Assembly (NCBI GenBank): GCA_009993955.1
Contig: JAACSL010000019.1
Location: 1-64,000, forward strand
From: Paraglaciecola sp.
GTDB taxonomy: Bacteria; Pseudomonadota; Gammaproteobacteria; Enterobacterales; Alteromonadaceae
DNA: 64,000 nt
Reading direction: 5' to 3'
Made by a program: the position numbers and the translations under genes. A model generated the notes under the pieces. The model was not told the DNA's origin and searched no databases. It saw only the letters and a list, made by a program, of their open reading frames with translations. This document shows positions 40,929-50,577 of the stretch, one piece after another (the first letter of the stretch is position 1; each line of letters opens with the position of its first letter).

Positions 40929-41759
40929 TTAGTTTTTCTTGAGGTAATAAAGGCCTGGGTTACAACGAACCATGGTAAAAAGTTCCGCTATTTCCGAAAT
41001 GGATTCGGAGGCGCCGACAAACAAAATGCCGCCATCCTGCAAGCAAGCGGCAAGTTTCTGCAGTATCTGTTTTTTCACTGCCGGAGAAAAATAAATCAAC
41101 ACGTTACGACAAAATATAATGTCGAAACGCCCCATCGAAGCATAGCTATCAAGCAGGTTAAGTGGCCGAAAACTGGCCATGGCTCGCACCTTTGCGATCA
41201 GTTTCAAACGCCCAGGCGCTACCTCTTCAAAATATTCTTGTTTGAATAAATCCGGCAGCCCGCGAGACATCGCCAATTGGTCATATTCCGCTAAGCGACA
41301 TTTTTGCAGCATCTCCTCTGAGATGTCAGTACCAACTATGTTAACCCCCGCTCGCAAGCCTTGGGTCTTTTTTTGGTAGTTAAGAACGGTCATGGCAATA
41401 GAATACGCTTCCTGTCCAGACGAACAGGCTGCACTCCAGATTTTCAAGGGCGAGGTTTTCGTTGAAAAATTCGGTAGCACTTGGGATTCAAGCAGACTGA
41501 ATGGATAGCCATCACGAAACCACAAGGTCTCGTTAGTGGTCATCGCCTCGATAGCGGCATATTGAATTTGACGGTCTTGTTTGACCACGATGCGTTCAAT
41601 TAACTCATTTAACGAGGTCAATTGGTATTGACGCAAGAGCGGCATGAGTCGGCTTTTCACTAAATACAGTTTACTGTCGCCAAGCACAATACCGCAGGTC
41701 AGCTCCAAGTATTGACTGAACAATCGATAATTCTGGTCACTGACGTCGTTATCTGCCAC
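40929..41759 (-). CDS. cheR: Chemotaxis protein methyltransferase
   Basis: A 276-residue protein with the CheR N-terminal helical domain and SAM-binding parts: IWSAACSSGQEAYSIAM (motif I), IVGTDISEEMLQKC and IFCRNVLIYF. It methylates glutamates of chemoreceptors. It is placed after cheV and before flgB, as in Vibrio. Confidence 0.95.
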   Translation of the reverse strand: MADNDVSDQNYRLFSQYLELTCGIVLGDSKLYLVKSRLMPLLRQYQLTSLNELIERIVVKQDRQIQYAAIEAMTTNETLWFRDGYPFSLLESQVLPNFSTKTSPLKIWSAACSSGQEAYSIAMTVLNYQKKTQGLRAGVNIVGTDISEEMLQKCRLAEYDQLAMSRGLPDLFKQEYFEEVAPGRLKLIAKVRAMASFRPLNLLDSYASMGRFDIIFCRNVLIYFSPAVKKQILQKLAACLQDGGILFVGASESISEIAELFTMVRCNPGLYYLKKN

Positions 41760-41844
41760 GTTTTTCCTTGCTTACTGCAATACCACTATGAATACCAGAG
41801 CATACAATCAATGACGTGTTTGTTACTGCAACATCAAGTGATAG

Positions 41845-42768
41845 CTAATCGTTACCAAACCATTTTTGCACCGATGACGCGAGTTCATCTGGATGGAACT
41901 TAGCAATGAAATCATCGGCCCCCACTTTTTGCACCATGGCTTGGTTAAACACCCCACTCAATGAGGTATGTAAGATTACGTGAAGATTTTTCAGCTCTGG
42001 CTTGTTGCGTATTTCAGCACACAAGGTGTAGCCGTCCATCTCTGGCATTTCAATATCAGAAACTAACACCCCGACTCTGTCAGTGACATCCCCGGTTTCC
42101 GCCGCAATTTCTTTGAGTCGATTTAGCGCATCAAGACCATTTTTGGCCATCTCAATATCGAGACCCAAAGACGACAAGGCCTTTTTAACTTGATTGCGCG
42201 CAACCGATGAATCATCAGCAATAAAAATAATTTTTTCTTGTTTATTATCAATTTTTAGCCTGCCAGCTACTTCAGCACTCAAATCGGTGCTCACCGGCGA
42301 AATATCGTTGAGGATTTTTTCTACATCCAATATTTCAATTAGCTCATTTTCAATTTCAGTCACAGCGGTTAGATAGCTCGCACGTCCGCTGCCTTTTGGG
42401 GGCGGCATAATAGACGCCCAATTGGTATTGACGATGCGTTCCACCGATCCCACTAAAAAGCCCTGCACCGAGCCGTTATATTCGGCGATGATGACAAAAG
42501 ACGTTTTTAAATCTTCAATCTTTTTGCCCCCGGTAGCCAAACTCATATCAATCACCGAGATGGTTTGTCCACGAATATGGGCAATGCCGCGCACTAAGTG
42601 ATTGAGTTTCGGCATGGATGTCAATGCCGGACATTGCAAGACTTCTCTAACCTTAAAAACGTTGATTCCGAACCGTTGTCTGGAGTTGAGTTTAAATAAT
42701 AAAAGCTCCAACCTGTTTTCACCAACCAACTGTGTGCGTTGGTTGACCGAGTTAAGAATTTCAGACAT
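41845..42768 (-). CDS. cheV: Chemotaxis coupling protein CheV
   Basis: A 307-residue protein; the ATG at 42768 has GGAG at a proper distance, unlike the TTG upstream. The N-terminal CheW-like domain (LLLFKLNSRQRFGINVFKVR, VRGIAHIRGQTISVIDM) is followed by a receiver domain with IFIADDSSVARNQV (acidic pair), LVSDIEMPEMDGY with the phosphorylated Asp, and the conserved Lys in ADDFIAKFHP. It links receptors and CheA and can be phosphorylated. Confidence 0.95.
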   Translation of the reverse strand: MSEILNSVNQRTQLVGENRLELLLFKLNSRQRFGINVFKVREVLQCPALTSMPKLNHLVRGIAHIRGQTISVIDMSLATGGKKIEDLKTSFVIIAEYNGSVQGFLVGSVERIVNTNWASIMPPPKGSGRASYLTAVTEIENELIEILDVEKILNDISPVSTDLSAEVAGRLKIDNKQEKIIFIADDSSVARNQVKKALSSLGLDIEMAKNGLDALNRLKEIAAETGDVTDRVGVLVSDIEMPEMDGYTLCAEIRNKPELKNLHVILHTSLSGVFNQAMVQKVGADDFIAKFHPDELASSVQKWFGND

Positions 42769-42899
42769 GTCGTACTCCAATAAGAAATAAACGGCTCAAC
42801 TTTTGCTTTAATCGTTATCAAAACCCGCCATTATTGGCTTTGAAACACGTTTAATCGGCTAGCGCACAGGTAGTGACTGAATTTTGACACGACTTAAGC

Positions 42900-42916
42900 G
42901 CACTTACATTGCCATT
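42900..42916 (-). promoter_or_regulatory. Possible sigma-54 promoter of cheV
   Basis: Minus strand: TGGCAATGTAAGTGC has GG and GC 12 bases apart; the -12 box is GTGC rather than TTGC. It lies about 140 bases upstream of cheV in the divergent cheV-flgA gap. Confidence 0.4.
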
Positions 42917-42944
42917 AGCATAGACAAGTTGACATCAAGTGAAC

Positions 42945-43655
42945 ATGAAAAAATTAACTTATTATCCGCTTATCAACAAGATTTTTGCTTTCTGCTGCAG
43001 TTCTCTAATGTGTATAGCGGCTCAGGCGACAAATAATGTAGAAAATATTGCCTTGGCTGATAATGCCGCAAAATTTATTGAACAGCAGTTAATCAACAAT
43101 GGCGCTGAGAATGTTGAGGTTGAAGCTTCTGCAGTTGACGACAGGATCAATGTGCCCGTTTGTGCAGATGGCATCACCTACACGGTAAATCCCGATAGTT
43201 TATTCCAGTCAAACATCACGGTAAAAGCAAGCTGCGCAAGTAGCGCGTGGTATATGTTTCTGGTTGTTCATGCGACTGAAATACAGCCGGTGGTGGTAGT
43301 TTCTAGTGCTCTGAGTCCCGGTACATTGCTGAGCAGTGAGAATTTGCAAGTGATTAATATGGACAAAAAGCGTTTAAGATCGACAACTTTTGCCGATATA
43401 GAGGGCGTAATTGGCGCGCGCATTAAACGTAGAATAACAGCTGGCCGTCCAGTTGAACCGGATGACCTGTGTTTTGTGTGTAAAGGTGACCAAGTTGTGA
43501 TTGGTGCAGGTTCTGCCAATATGCAGGTGAAAACCAATGGCATAGCCCTGGAAGATGGCAAACTAGGGGAAAGCATTCGCGTGAAAAATGCCCGCTCAAA
43601 CAAGGATCTTGTCGCTCAGGTGGTGAGCACCAGTGAAGTAAAGGTGAATTTTTAA
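42945..43655 (+). CDS. flgA: Flagellar P-ring assembly chaperone
   Basis: A 236-residue periplasmic protein with a signal peptide (residues ~1-26, ending IAAQA). The second half contains the SAF-domain segment LSPGTLLSSENLQVINMDKK and the C-terminal GQ-like part EDGKLGESIRVKNARSNKDL. It helps FlgI form the P-ring. It is transcribed away from cheV and followed by flgM. Confidence 0.93.
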   Translation: MKKLTYYPLINKIFAFCCSSLMCIAAQATNNVENIALADNAAKFIEQQLINNGAENVEVEASAVDDRINVPVCADGITYTVNPDSLFQSNITVKASCASSAWYMFLVVHATEIQPVVVVSSALSPGTLLSSENLQVINMDKKRLRSTTFADIEGVIGARIKRRITAGRPVEPDDLCFVCKGDQVVIGAGSANMQVKTNGIALEDGKLGESIRVKNARSNKDLVAQVVSTSEVKVNF

Positions 43656-43727
43656 TGCTAATTAGCCGCGGTAACATAAACAAAAGTTGGCTTGGTAATA
43701 ATTGTGTCTGCTATTTGATTATTTTGC

Positions 43728-43754
43728 TAAAGTATTTGCACTGTCAGCCGATAT
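43728..43754 (+). promoter_or_regulatory. Sigma-28 (FliA) promoter of flgM
   Basis: TAAAGTAT, 11 bases and GCCGATAT match the FliA consensus almost exactly. It lies 37 bases before flgM, giving the usual autoregulated flgM-flgN unit. Confidence 0.85.
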
Positions 43755-43790
43755 CAATGGTGAGGACTAAAAAAGGGGTGGAGAACACAA

Positions 43791-44120
43791 ATGGCAATTA
43801 ACAACATAAACGGTGGTGGTGCAAAGTCTCCCATCGACAATCAGAAGCTGGCACAGCAACAGAATCTGAACAACAATGCGACCCAAGCTGAGTCGCAAAA
43901 AGCGGCGGCGTCAACGGTTAGACAAGATTCTGTATCGTTAACCCAGTCTGCTCAGCAGCTTAGCCAAGTGCAGCGCAAAGGCACTGAAGCACCTGTCAAC
44001 CAAGAAAAAGTCGACAAACTTAAAAAAGCGATACAAAGCGGTCAGTACAATATTAATCCTGAAGCATTGGCAAGAAAGATTACTGCCCTTGAAGCAGAAA
44101 TATTTGGAGGCAAGGCGTAA
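43791..44120 (+). CDS. flgM: Anti-sigma-28 factor
   Basis: A 109-residue protein. The C-terminal half, VDKLKKAIQSGQYNINPEAL followed by ARKITALEAEIF, is the FlgM sigma-28-binding region; the N-terminus is disordered and rich in Asn and Gln. It holds FliA inactive until it is exported through the finished hook. Confidence 0.93.
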   Translation: MAINNINGGGAKSPIDNQKLAQQQNLNNNATQAESQKAAASTVRQDSVSLTQSAQQLSQVQRKGTEAPVNQEKVDKLKKAIQSGQYNINPEALARKITALEAEIFGGKA

Positions 44121-44162
44121 TAGCAGCATAATGGTTGAAACCAGACTACTACGCCGTGTCAA

Positions 44163-44591
44163 ATGATTCACATCACTCCCGCTTTAACCATCCAAATAGA
44201 ACATCTTGACCAACTGCAACTGATATTGGAAAACGAACTCCATTTGATCAGTACTCGCGACCCCGAAGCCCTGATAAATCTACTCAAATCAAAAGAAGCC
44301 TTATTGGATCAAATCCAGCAGCAAGACCAAATCATTGAACAACTTTATGCCAAGTTAAGTGATGCAGAGAAGCAGCAGACTGAACTAGTTGAGTTATTTG
44401 ATAGGGCAAAAAGCAGCTTAGCGCAATGCCAGTTTCGCACCGATATTAATCGAACAGCAGTGGAACAAGGGCAGTTGCGTTTAGAACATTTGCGTAATTT
44501 GTTGCTAGAGTCTCGAGCCAAAGAATCCATGACATACGATAAAAGCGGCAAGACTCGCGGTGGCAGCAGTAGCAAAGGCGTTAACGCCTGA
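44163..44591 (+). CDS. flgN: Flagellar hook-filament junction chaperone FlgN
   Basis: A 142-residue helical protein with LQLILENELHLISTRDPEAL and later coiled-coil helices, typical of FlgN, the export chaperone of FlgK and FlgL. It follows flgM by 42 bases and shares its promoter. It ends convergently with flgP. Confidence 0.9.
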   Translation: MIHITPALTIQIEHLDQLQLILENELHLISTRDPEALINLLKSKEALLDQIQQQDQIIEQLYAKLSDAEKQQTELVELFDRAKSSLAQCQFRTDINRTAVEQGQLRLEHLRNLLLESRAKESMTYDKSGKTRGGSSSKGVNA

Positions 44592-44617
44592 GTACATAGG
44601 CATTGGTCGACGCAGGA

Positions 44618-45088
44618 TCAATAATAGTGAACTTTTTTCACACGTTTGGGTTTCGCAGTGCTTAAATAAATATCGTGTACCAAACTAAAATCCAGTTCTA
44701 ACTCTGTGACATAGGTATCATCACCAACCGCATAACTTTTGACCACTTTAGCGCCTCGGATCACCCCTTGCACCGAGCTACTAAAACTTTGGTCCTCTAA
44801 GACTAGACTCTGTAACGATTGCTCACCGTCAACTTTCTGACCATATACTTGTTCGGCTAATTCGCGATAAGCATCCAATTTGGAGGCTTTTAGTGCCATT
44901 AACATCTTTGCTGATTCGGTATTGCCATTCTGAGCAGATATCGGGGCGTAGCCAATAGCCGATAAAATGGGGTATTGTTGAGGTTCAACCACTTCCCACT
45001 CCACCTGCTTGGTGAATAGGCTGGAACAGGCTGCACAAGCCAAAGTAATCAGCAAGGTGAGTAATTTAACATGGATTGACATAAGCAT
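44618..45088 (-). CDS. flgP: Flagellar assembly lipoprotein FlgP (LPP20 family)
   Basis: A 156-residue lipoprotein. LACAACSS is the lipobox, and KASKLDAYRELAEQVYGQKV is the LPP20/FlgP signature. In Vibrio FlgP is an outer membrane component near the basal body and acts with FlgO and FlgT. It is divergent from flgT, but no flgO is present here. An ATG two codons later (45082) is an alternative start. Confidence 0.88.
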   Translation of the reverse strand: MLMSIHVKLLTLLITLACAACSSLFTKQVEWEVVEPQQYPILSAIGYAPISAQNGNTESAKMLMALKASKLDAYRELAEQVYGQKVDGEQSLQSLVLEDQSFSSSVQGVIRGAKVVKSYAVGDDTYVTELELDFSLVHDIYLSTAKPKRVKKVHYY

Positions 45089-45414
45089 TTTTCCTAGTGC
45101 GATGAAGCTAAAATTTGCCCCGAAATGCAGCCATTACCACGTTCACTCAAGTGCCAAATTTTGCTCTTTAACAAACCAAATGAGTGTGATGGCAACGCTG
45201 CGATTCACTTTGTTTGACATACAGCAATATCTATACCAGAGATTTTTCTGGCGCTTATGTATTGCCCCCTCCCATGCTGTGCAAACCAAGCATTAGAGGT
45301 TGATAAGACGCTGCGCATTCCACAAAGGTATGATTTGTGCTTAGGTCTCAAACAAGGTCGTAGCTACGGCACTCAGTGTCAATAAAATCGCGTTTAGCGT
45401 GAGAGAACCACCCT
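45089..45414. other. Divergent flgP-flgT intergenic region
   Basis: No gene of note is seen in these 326 bases. TTGGCAC occurs on the minus strand near 45150-45156 but lacks a GC at the right distance. Both promoters of the divergent pair should lie here. In Vibrio flgO would sit next to flgP; there is no trace of it here. Confidence 0.5.
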
Positions 45415-46566
45415 ATGCACAAACGAATTATACAAACTATCATGCTTGTCACGATAACTGGCTTGCCAAGTTTATCTTTGCAGGCTACTTGGTTTGAAAG
45501 CAGTGGTCAGGCCGTGATCATGAACGGCAATAAGACAGCCGCCAGACAGGAAGCGACGGAAGAAGCCATCAGACAAGCATTGATGTTTGCTGGTGCGTCG
45601 GTCACCAGTGTGCAAACCTTAGCCAATGGATTATTGGAAAATGAAAGCTTTGAAGTACGCGCCTCAGGTGAAGTTAACAGTATTGAACTGATTGATGAAA
45701 TTTATCAGGGTGACGTATTAACCGTGAGTATTCGCGCTGATGTTTTTGCTCAAAAGATGCAATGTCGAGCAGCGGATTACAAAAAAAGTATTGCCACTGC
45801 ATGGTTCCCCATTGCTCATCGACACCAAGCGGCAGTGGGCAACCTTTATGATTTCGGCGAGATTCTGACTCAGCGGTTTCAGAAAACTTTTACTCACATT
45901 GCCAAAGGCAGCTATATCAAAGATGTTCAACCTTTTTATGTGAACGCCAATCATCCTGTACAAGGCATTTTGGCGCTGGCACAAAAGACCAACGCACAAT
46001 ATGTGGTGTTGGGTGCGATAAATGAATTTACTGTTAATGCCACAACACCGAGTCGCTTAGCCTTTTGGAAAGACACCACCTACAGTCGAGATTTCAGCCT
46101 CGATATCGTCGTTTATGACGGCAATACCGGCACAGAAGTTTTTACAAAACAATATCCTACGCAAGCCACTTGGGACTTTGATATTCACGCTAATATCGAT
46201 GCCAACAGCAATCGTTTTTGGCAATCACGCTTCGGTCAGGCGGTTAACGATCTATTAGATAACGTCAGCCAAGAATTAGACAACGAGTTGAGTTGTATGG
46301 CGGCGTACGGCCGGGTCTTGTATGTTGACAATGACAAACTCAATATTAATTTAGGTCGACAAAACGGTTTGCAAGAAGGCGACAAATTAACCCTATTCCA
46401 AAAAAATCAGTTTTATGACCCGAATGGTAATCTACACCAACAATTCCAGCTCTCCTCGAGCAGAGTAAAAGTGAGCCAGGTATTTGCTAACACCGCTGTT
46501 GTAGTATCCGCTACCGACGTGCCATTGATGAATATTCAAGCAAACGATTTTGTTGCCCGACGTTAA
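45415..46566 (+). CDS. flgT: Flagellar H-ring protein FlgT
   Basis: A 383-residue protein with a signal peptide (residues ~1-24, ending LSLQA) and the N-terminal domain TWFESSGQAVIMNGNKTAAR. Its C-terminal part (KLNINLGRQNGLQEGDKLTL) is the FlgT C-terminal domain. In Vibrio FlgT builds the H-ring around the LP-ring, which helps anchor MotXY to sodium-driven motors. The presence of motY in this window agrees. Confidence 0.93.
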   Translation: MHKRIIQTIMLVTITGLPSLSLQATWFESSGQAVIMNGNKTAARQEATEEAIRQALMFAGASVTSVQTLANGLLENESFEVRASGEVNSIELIDEIYQGDVLTVSIRADVFAQKMQCRAADYKKSIATAWFPIAHRHQAAVGNLYDFGEILTQRFQKTFTHIAKGSYIKDVQPFYVNANHPVQGILALAQKTNAQYVVLGAINEFTVNATTPSRLAFWKDTTYSRDFSLDIVVYDGNTGTEVFTKQYPTQATWDFDIHANIDANSNRFWQSRFGQAVNDLLDNVSQELDNELSCMAAYGRVLYVDNDKLNINLGRQNGLQEGDKLTLFQKNQFYDPNGNLHQQFQLSSSRVKVSQVFANTAVVVSATDVPLMNIQANDFVARR

Positions 46567-46639
46567 AGGTTTTAAAGCGAAGACGCCTAAGCCATAATAC
46601 CGCGCGCGCAGATGGCTAATTTCAGCGTGCGCGCTACAT

Positions 46640-46714
46640 GTCCCTGTAGTTTAATGGATAAAACAAGCCCCTCCTAAGGGCTAGATCCAGGTTCGATTCC
46701 TGGTGGGGACGCCA
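46640..46714 (+). tRNA. tRNA-Arg (CCT)
   Basis: A cloverleaf of 75 bases including the encoded CCA: acceptor GTCCCTG paired with TGGGGAC, anticodon stem AGCCC/GGGCT with the loop CTCCTAA (anticodon CCT), and the T arm CCAGG-TTCGATT-CCTGG. It is isolated between flgT and cbpM. No integrase or direct repeat of its 3' end was seen nearby. Confidence 0.95.
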
Positions 46715-46843
46715 TGTAATGGACGCCACGGTATAGGTAGTGAGTGATCTACCGTAACGTTTAAATTTATTAAGCATCGTCAACGCTCTGTTTTTTTCGC
46801 CACATACAACCCTGTGCAAGCCAACAAAATCTCACCCTGCTAT

Positions 46844-47164
46844 TTAGCGCTGAATAAACTTATCTAGCTGCTCTTCGAGCAGACGTTTCTGTTGAGCTAA
46901 GACGTCACGTTCTTCAATTAATTGCAAAATTATTGGTAGCGCTGGCCAGTCTACTGCTAAGTCTCGCTGAATACGGGTAGCTTTTTTCACTTGCATAAGC
47001 GTGGCGACACTAAATAACCATGTGTGTATTTCATGCCCCCTGAGTGGTATGGCAATACTATGTTCCACCAGTTCAAGCAAGATGAGCTCTGTGATCTCAC
47101 TGCACTGGCAGAGCTCATAGCTATCCAAAAGGTTGTCTTGAAGTTTAACGTCAATCTGTAACAT
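46844..47164 (-). CDS. cbpM: CbpA modulator CbpM-like
   Basis: A 106-residue helical protein. LCQCSEITELILLELVEHSI resembles the MerR-like first part of CbpM, and the C-terminal coiled coil ends LLEEQLDKFIQR. CbpM binds the J-domain of CbpA and inhibits it. It follows cbpA by two bases, the usual pair. Confidence 0.85.
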   Translation of the reverse strand: MLQIDVKLQDNLLDSYELCQCSEITELILLELVEHSIAIPLRGHEIHTWLFSVATLMQVKKATRIQRDLAVDWPALPIILQLIEERDVLAQQKRLLEEQLDKFIQR

Positions 47165-47166
47165 AC

Positions 47167-48147
47167 TTAATTACTCCAGTTACTGCGCGGATCAAAGGTG
47201 TTTTGCTCAGCCAATGCTTCCCACAATTTAGTGCTGGCCGCATCATTGCTTGGCGGATTAACAATCTTCAGTACAGCATATAAATCGCCCTGTACTTTCT
47301 TACTGACTAGCCCTTTACCTTTTAGGCGCAAACGCTGCCCCGTTTGACTATTAGGGGCTACGCTAATTTTCACCTGGCCTTGTAAAGTTGGAATATTAAT
47401 TTTACAACCTAGGGCGGCCTCCCAAGGTGCGATTGGCACAACAATACTAAGATTATGCCCGTCAACAGCAAAAACCGGATGCGGGACCAAACGAATTTGC
47501 AGGTACACATCGCCGTCAGCGCCCTGACCAATGCCGGGCGCTCCCTGCCCTTTTAGGCGTATCCGCTCACCATCGACAACCCCTGCGGGGATCTTTACGT
47601 TGAGACTCTTTTTTAACGCCAATACTCGCCCACGTGGATCGCGCTGTGGAACCGTGAACTCAATTGATTTAAGGGTTTCGACTAAGGTTTCTTCAAGGAA
47701 TAACGGAAACTCAATGTCTACATCCTGACCTTTTTGACTCGGCTGCCCATCATGCCCATGGGTGTGATGAGGTTGATCTCGACCAAAACCATGTTGTGCT
47801 TCACCAAAGATAGACTGAATAAAGTCAGCAAATTCTTGTTCAGTTTGTGGATCATTGGATGACTGATAGTGAGGCTGAGCAGTTTTTGGGCCCGACGCGC
47901 TGTCACCGGTATGTTGTCGTGTTCGGTTCAGGTGCTGCTGGCGCAAGGCGTCGTAACGCGCTCTTTCTTCTTGATTGTGGAGCACTTCATAGGCTTCGCC
48001 AATTTCTTTAAACCTTTCCTCGGCATCAGTGTGCTTGCTCACATCAGGATGAAATTGTCGAGCCAACTTTTTATACGCCACTTTGACCGCTTTATCATCA
48101 GCCTCTGGGACTATACCAAGTACCGCATAGTAGTCTTTAAATTTCAT
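47167..48147 (-). CDS. cbpA: Curved DNA-binding protein / DnaJ-class co-chaperone CbpA
   Basis: About 326 residues from the ATG at 48147 (MKFKDYYAVLGI), the position that matches the family start; the frame stays open upstream. The J-domain (HPD at YKKLARQFHPDVSK) is followed by a glycine/histidine-rich linker and the C-terminal substrate-binding domains (IEFPLFLEETLVETLKSIEF). There is no zinc finger. It assists DnaK and binds curved DNA. Confidence 0.93.
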   Translation of the reverse strand: MKFKDYYAVLGIVPEADDKAVKVAYKKLARQFHPDVSKHTDAEERFKEIGEAYEVLHNQEERARYDALRQQHLNRTRQHTGDSASGPKTAQPHYQSSNDPQTEQEFADFIQSIFGEAQHGFGRDQPHHTHGHDGQPSQKGQDVDIEFPLFLEETLVETLKSIEFTVPQRDPRGRVLALKKSLNVKIPAGVVDGERIRLKGQGAPGIGQGADGDVYLQIRLVPHPVFAVDGHNLSIVVPIAPWEAALGCKINIPTLQGQVKISVAPNSQTGQRLRLKGKGLVSKKVQGDLYAVLKIVNPPSNDAASTKLWEALAEQNTFDPRSNWSN

Positions 48148-48309
48148 GCCCATGTTCTCAGAATTATATTGTGTAAGCATACGCCAAGATGGCCAAAGGA
48201 AGCTTGTTTTTTGTACTGCCATGCTTAAAAACAAGCCTGGCTAGGATGATTGACAGCCTGTTTTGCCATAGTGTATACAAGCCGCACTTAAACCGTTCTA
48301 AGGATAAAC

Positions 48310-49020
48310 ATGTTGAACAAAAGTTTACTCACCAACGCTCTAGCGCTGTCACTTTTAGTGCTTGGTTATCTTCTCAATAATGACATGGTGATCACTGTGG
48401 CGTGCTTTGCTATTTCTGGCGCGATCACCAACTGGTTGGCGGTGCACATGTTATTTGAAAAAGTACCCGGACTGTATGGTTCAGGGGTAATACCCGAGCG
48501 CTTCGAAGATTTTAAACTTGGCATCCGTCACTTGCTTATGGCGCAATTCTTTAGCATTGAGAATATTCAACGATTCCTTAGTGCCAGTGAAAAAAAATGG
48601 GATGTAAGCCTTATACCCATGATTGAAAAAGTTGATTTATCCCCTACCTTTGATGCCCTCATCGAGGTAATCAAAGCCTCTTCCTTCGGTCAAATGTTAG
48701 GTATGTTTGGTGGCTCAGCCGCGCTTGAGCCAATGCGCCAACCTTTTGTGGATAAGATGCGTACTGCCATCGAAGATATCGTTCAAGACCCCGTTTTTTT
48801 AGGTTTATTACATGATCAATTAAGCCAAGCTGATATGAGTGAGCAACTCCACAAGCAAGTAGCTGAAATCGTGCAACAGCGACTAGACGAGCTAAGCCCG
48901 CAGATGGTTAAAGAGATCATCCAGCAAATGATTAAGCAACATTTAGGTTGGTTAGTGGTGTGGGGCGGCGTCTTTGGTGGTTTGATTGGTTTACTGGCCG
49001 CCATACTCGGCTCTCAGTAA
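48310..49020 (+). CDS. DUF445 family membrane protein
   Basis: A 236-residue protein with membrane segments at residues ~8-45 and at the C-terminus (VVWGGVFGGLIGLLAAILG). AISGAITNWLAVHMLFEKVP and GVIPERFEDFKLGIRHLLM are typical of DUF445 (YjiN-like) proteins, whose function is unclear. It is divergent from cbpA. Confidence 0.85.
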   Translation: MLNKSLLTNALALSLLVLGYLLNNDMVITVACFAISGAITNWLAVHMLFEKVPGLYGSGVIPERFEDFKLGIRHLLMAQFFSIENIQRFLSASEKKWDVSLIPMIEKVDLSPTFDALIEVIKASSFGQMLGMFGGSAALEPMRQPFVDKMRTAIEDIVQDPVFLGLLHDQLSQADMSEQLHKQVAEIVQQRLDELSPQMVKEIIQQMIKQHLGWLVVWGGVFGGLIGLLAAILGSQ

Positions 49021-49182
49021 ACAGCGATTATTTTAAGCTTGTCATTTTCTTGTCGTTTTGCACCGGTATTGTCGGTATTGGCTATTATCACCCCGTGTTA
49101 AGCTTGAGGCCAATCACCGACGAGTGAAAAAACCTTGCGGCATACCTGTCGTTTTGAATCGTTAATCGTTAGAGGAATTACC

Positions 49183-49566
49183 ATGCGTTTACTGCACACC
49201 ATGTTACGAGTCGGTGATCTAGACCGCTCTATTGCCTTTTACACCCATCACTTAGGTATGCAGCTCTTGCGCAAGAGTGACAACCCACAATACCGTTATA
49301 CCTTGGCATTTATTGGTTACGGTGCCGAGCAAAATACTACCGTGTTAGAACTCACACACAATTGGGATACCGACCATTACGACCTCGGTTCAGCCTATGG
49401 CCATATCGCCATTGGCGTAGACGATATCTATGCCCTATGTGCAAAACTAGAACAAGGTGGCGCCGATGTATATCGCAAGCCCGGGCCTGTATTGGGCGGC
49501 AAAACTGTTATTGCTTTTGTGCGAGATCCAGACGGCTATGCCATCGAACTAATTGAAAATAAGTAG
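49183..49566 (+). CDS. gloA: Lactoylglutathione lyase (glyoxalase I)
   Basis: 127 residues from the ATG at 49183, which follows [57 protein letters not shown] and [16 protein letters not shown] are the GloA motifs with the metal-binding residues. It converts the methylglyoxal-glutathione adduct to lactoylglutathione. Confidence 0.95.
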   Translation: MRLLHTMLRVGDLDRSIAFYTHHLGMQLLRKSDNPQYRYTLAFIGYGAEQNTTVLELTHNWDTDHYDLGSAYGHIAIGVDDIYALCAKLEQGGADVYRKPGPVLGGKTVIAFVRDPDGYAIELIENK

Positions 49567-49575
49567 GGGTAAAGC

Positions 49576-50577
49576 ATGCAAAAATACCTAATCAGTCTCG
49601 GTTTTAGCTTGCTGATCGTCGGCTCAGCCCTTGCAAAACCTTTGGTTATTGCCCATCGTGGTGCCTCGGGTTATTTACCTGAACATACCCTCGAAGCGGT
49701 TACTCTGGCGTTTGCTTTGGGTGCTGATTTTATCGAACAAGACTTAGTGTTGACTAAAGATCTCGTGCCCGTTGTATTACATGATATTCATTTGGATACC
49801 GTGACCAATGTTGCTGAACTTTATCCCAATAGAAAACGTGATGACGGACGTTACTACGCCCTCGACTTTACCTTGGCCGAGCTAAAAACATTACGTGTAC
49901 ACGAACGCCGGGAGTTGAATGGACAACAGGTATTTGCCTCACGTTTTCAGGGCAATGCCGATTTCAAAATAGCGACCTTTGCCGAGGAACTCGAACTCAT
50001 TGCCCAGTTAAATCGTCAGTTCAAACGCAATGTGGGGTATTATCCAGAAATTAAGTCACCCAAATGGCATCGTGACCAAGGCGTTGACATCAGTGCTATT
50101 GTCCTCAACATACTGCGCGACTATCAACTGGACGATGCAGAGAAAGCCATTTTTGTGCAATGTTTTGATTTTGCCGAAACCAAGCGTTTACGCAGCGAAT
50201 TGGGCGCTAAAGTCAAACTGATACAGTTGATCGGTGAAAATGACTGGTTAGAATCCGGCACGGATTATAATCAACTGCAGACCCCAGCTGGCCTCAGCGA
50301 ATTGGCCGAGTACGTGCAGGGTATTGGGCCCTGGTTACCACAGATATTTGATATCACCACCCAGCAAGCCACGGGTTTAGTGGCTAATGCCCATCAACGC
50401 GGATTAGCGGTACATCCTTATACATTTCGGCTAGACGCATTGCCCGAGGGCATAACAAGTGAACAAATGTTGAGGATCGTATTTGAGCAACTGATTATTG
50501 ATGGCCTGTTTACCGACTTCACTGATACGGTGGTCGACTATTTAGGGGATAAACAAACACAAAAAAATCCCGAATAG
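49576..50577 (+). CDS. glpQ: Periplasmic glycerophosphodiester phosphodiesterase
   Basis: A 333-residue protein with a signal peptide (residues ~1-20, cleaved after ALA) and the GDPD catalytic motif VIAHRGASGYLPEHTLEAV, followed by DFIEQDLVLTKD and VVLHDIHLD. It hydrolyses glycerophosphodiesters. The stop codon lies inside its own terminator hairpin. Confidence 0.93.
   Translation: MQKYLISLGFSLLIVGSALAKPLVIAHRGASGYLPEHTLEAVTLAFALGADFIEQDLVLTKDLVPVVLHDIHLDTVTNVAELYPNRKRDDGRYYALDFTLAELKTLRVHERRELNGQQVFASRFQGNADFKIATFAEELELIAQLNRQFKRNVGYYPEIKSPKWHRDQGVDISAIVLNILRDYQLDDAEKAIFVQCFDFAETKRLRSELGAKVKLIQLIGENDWLESGTDYNQLQTPAGLSELAEYVQGIGPWLPQIFDITTQQATGLVANAHQRGLAVHPYTFRLDALPEGITSEQMLRIVFEQLIIDGLFTDFTDTVVDYLGDKQTQKNPE

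Noticed and set aside
45009-45296. flgO candidate on the plus strand upstream of flgT
   Set aside because: The frame overlaps flgP on the other strand and shows no signal peptide or FlgO motifs.
46640-46714. tRNA-Arg as an integration site for a genomic island
   Set aside because: No integrase and no repeat of the tRNA 3' end were found on either side; the neighbours are core genes.
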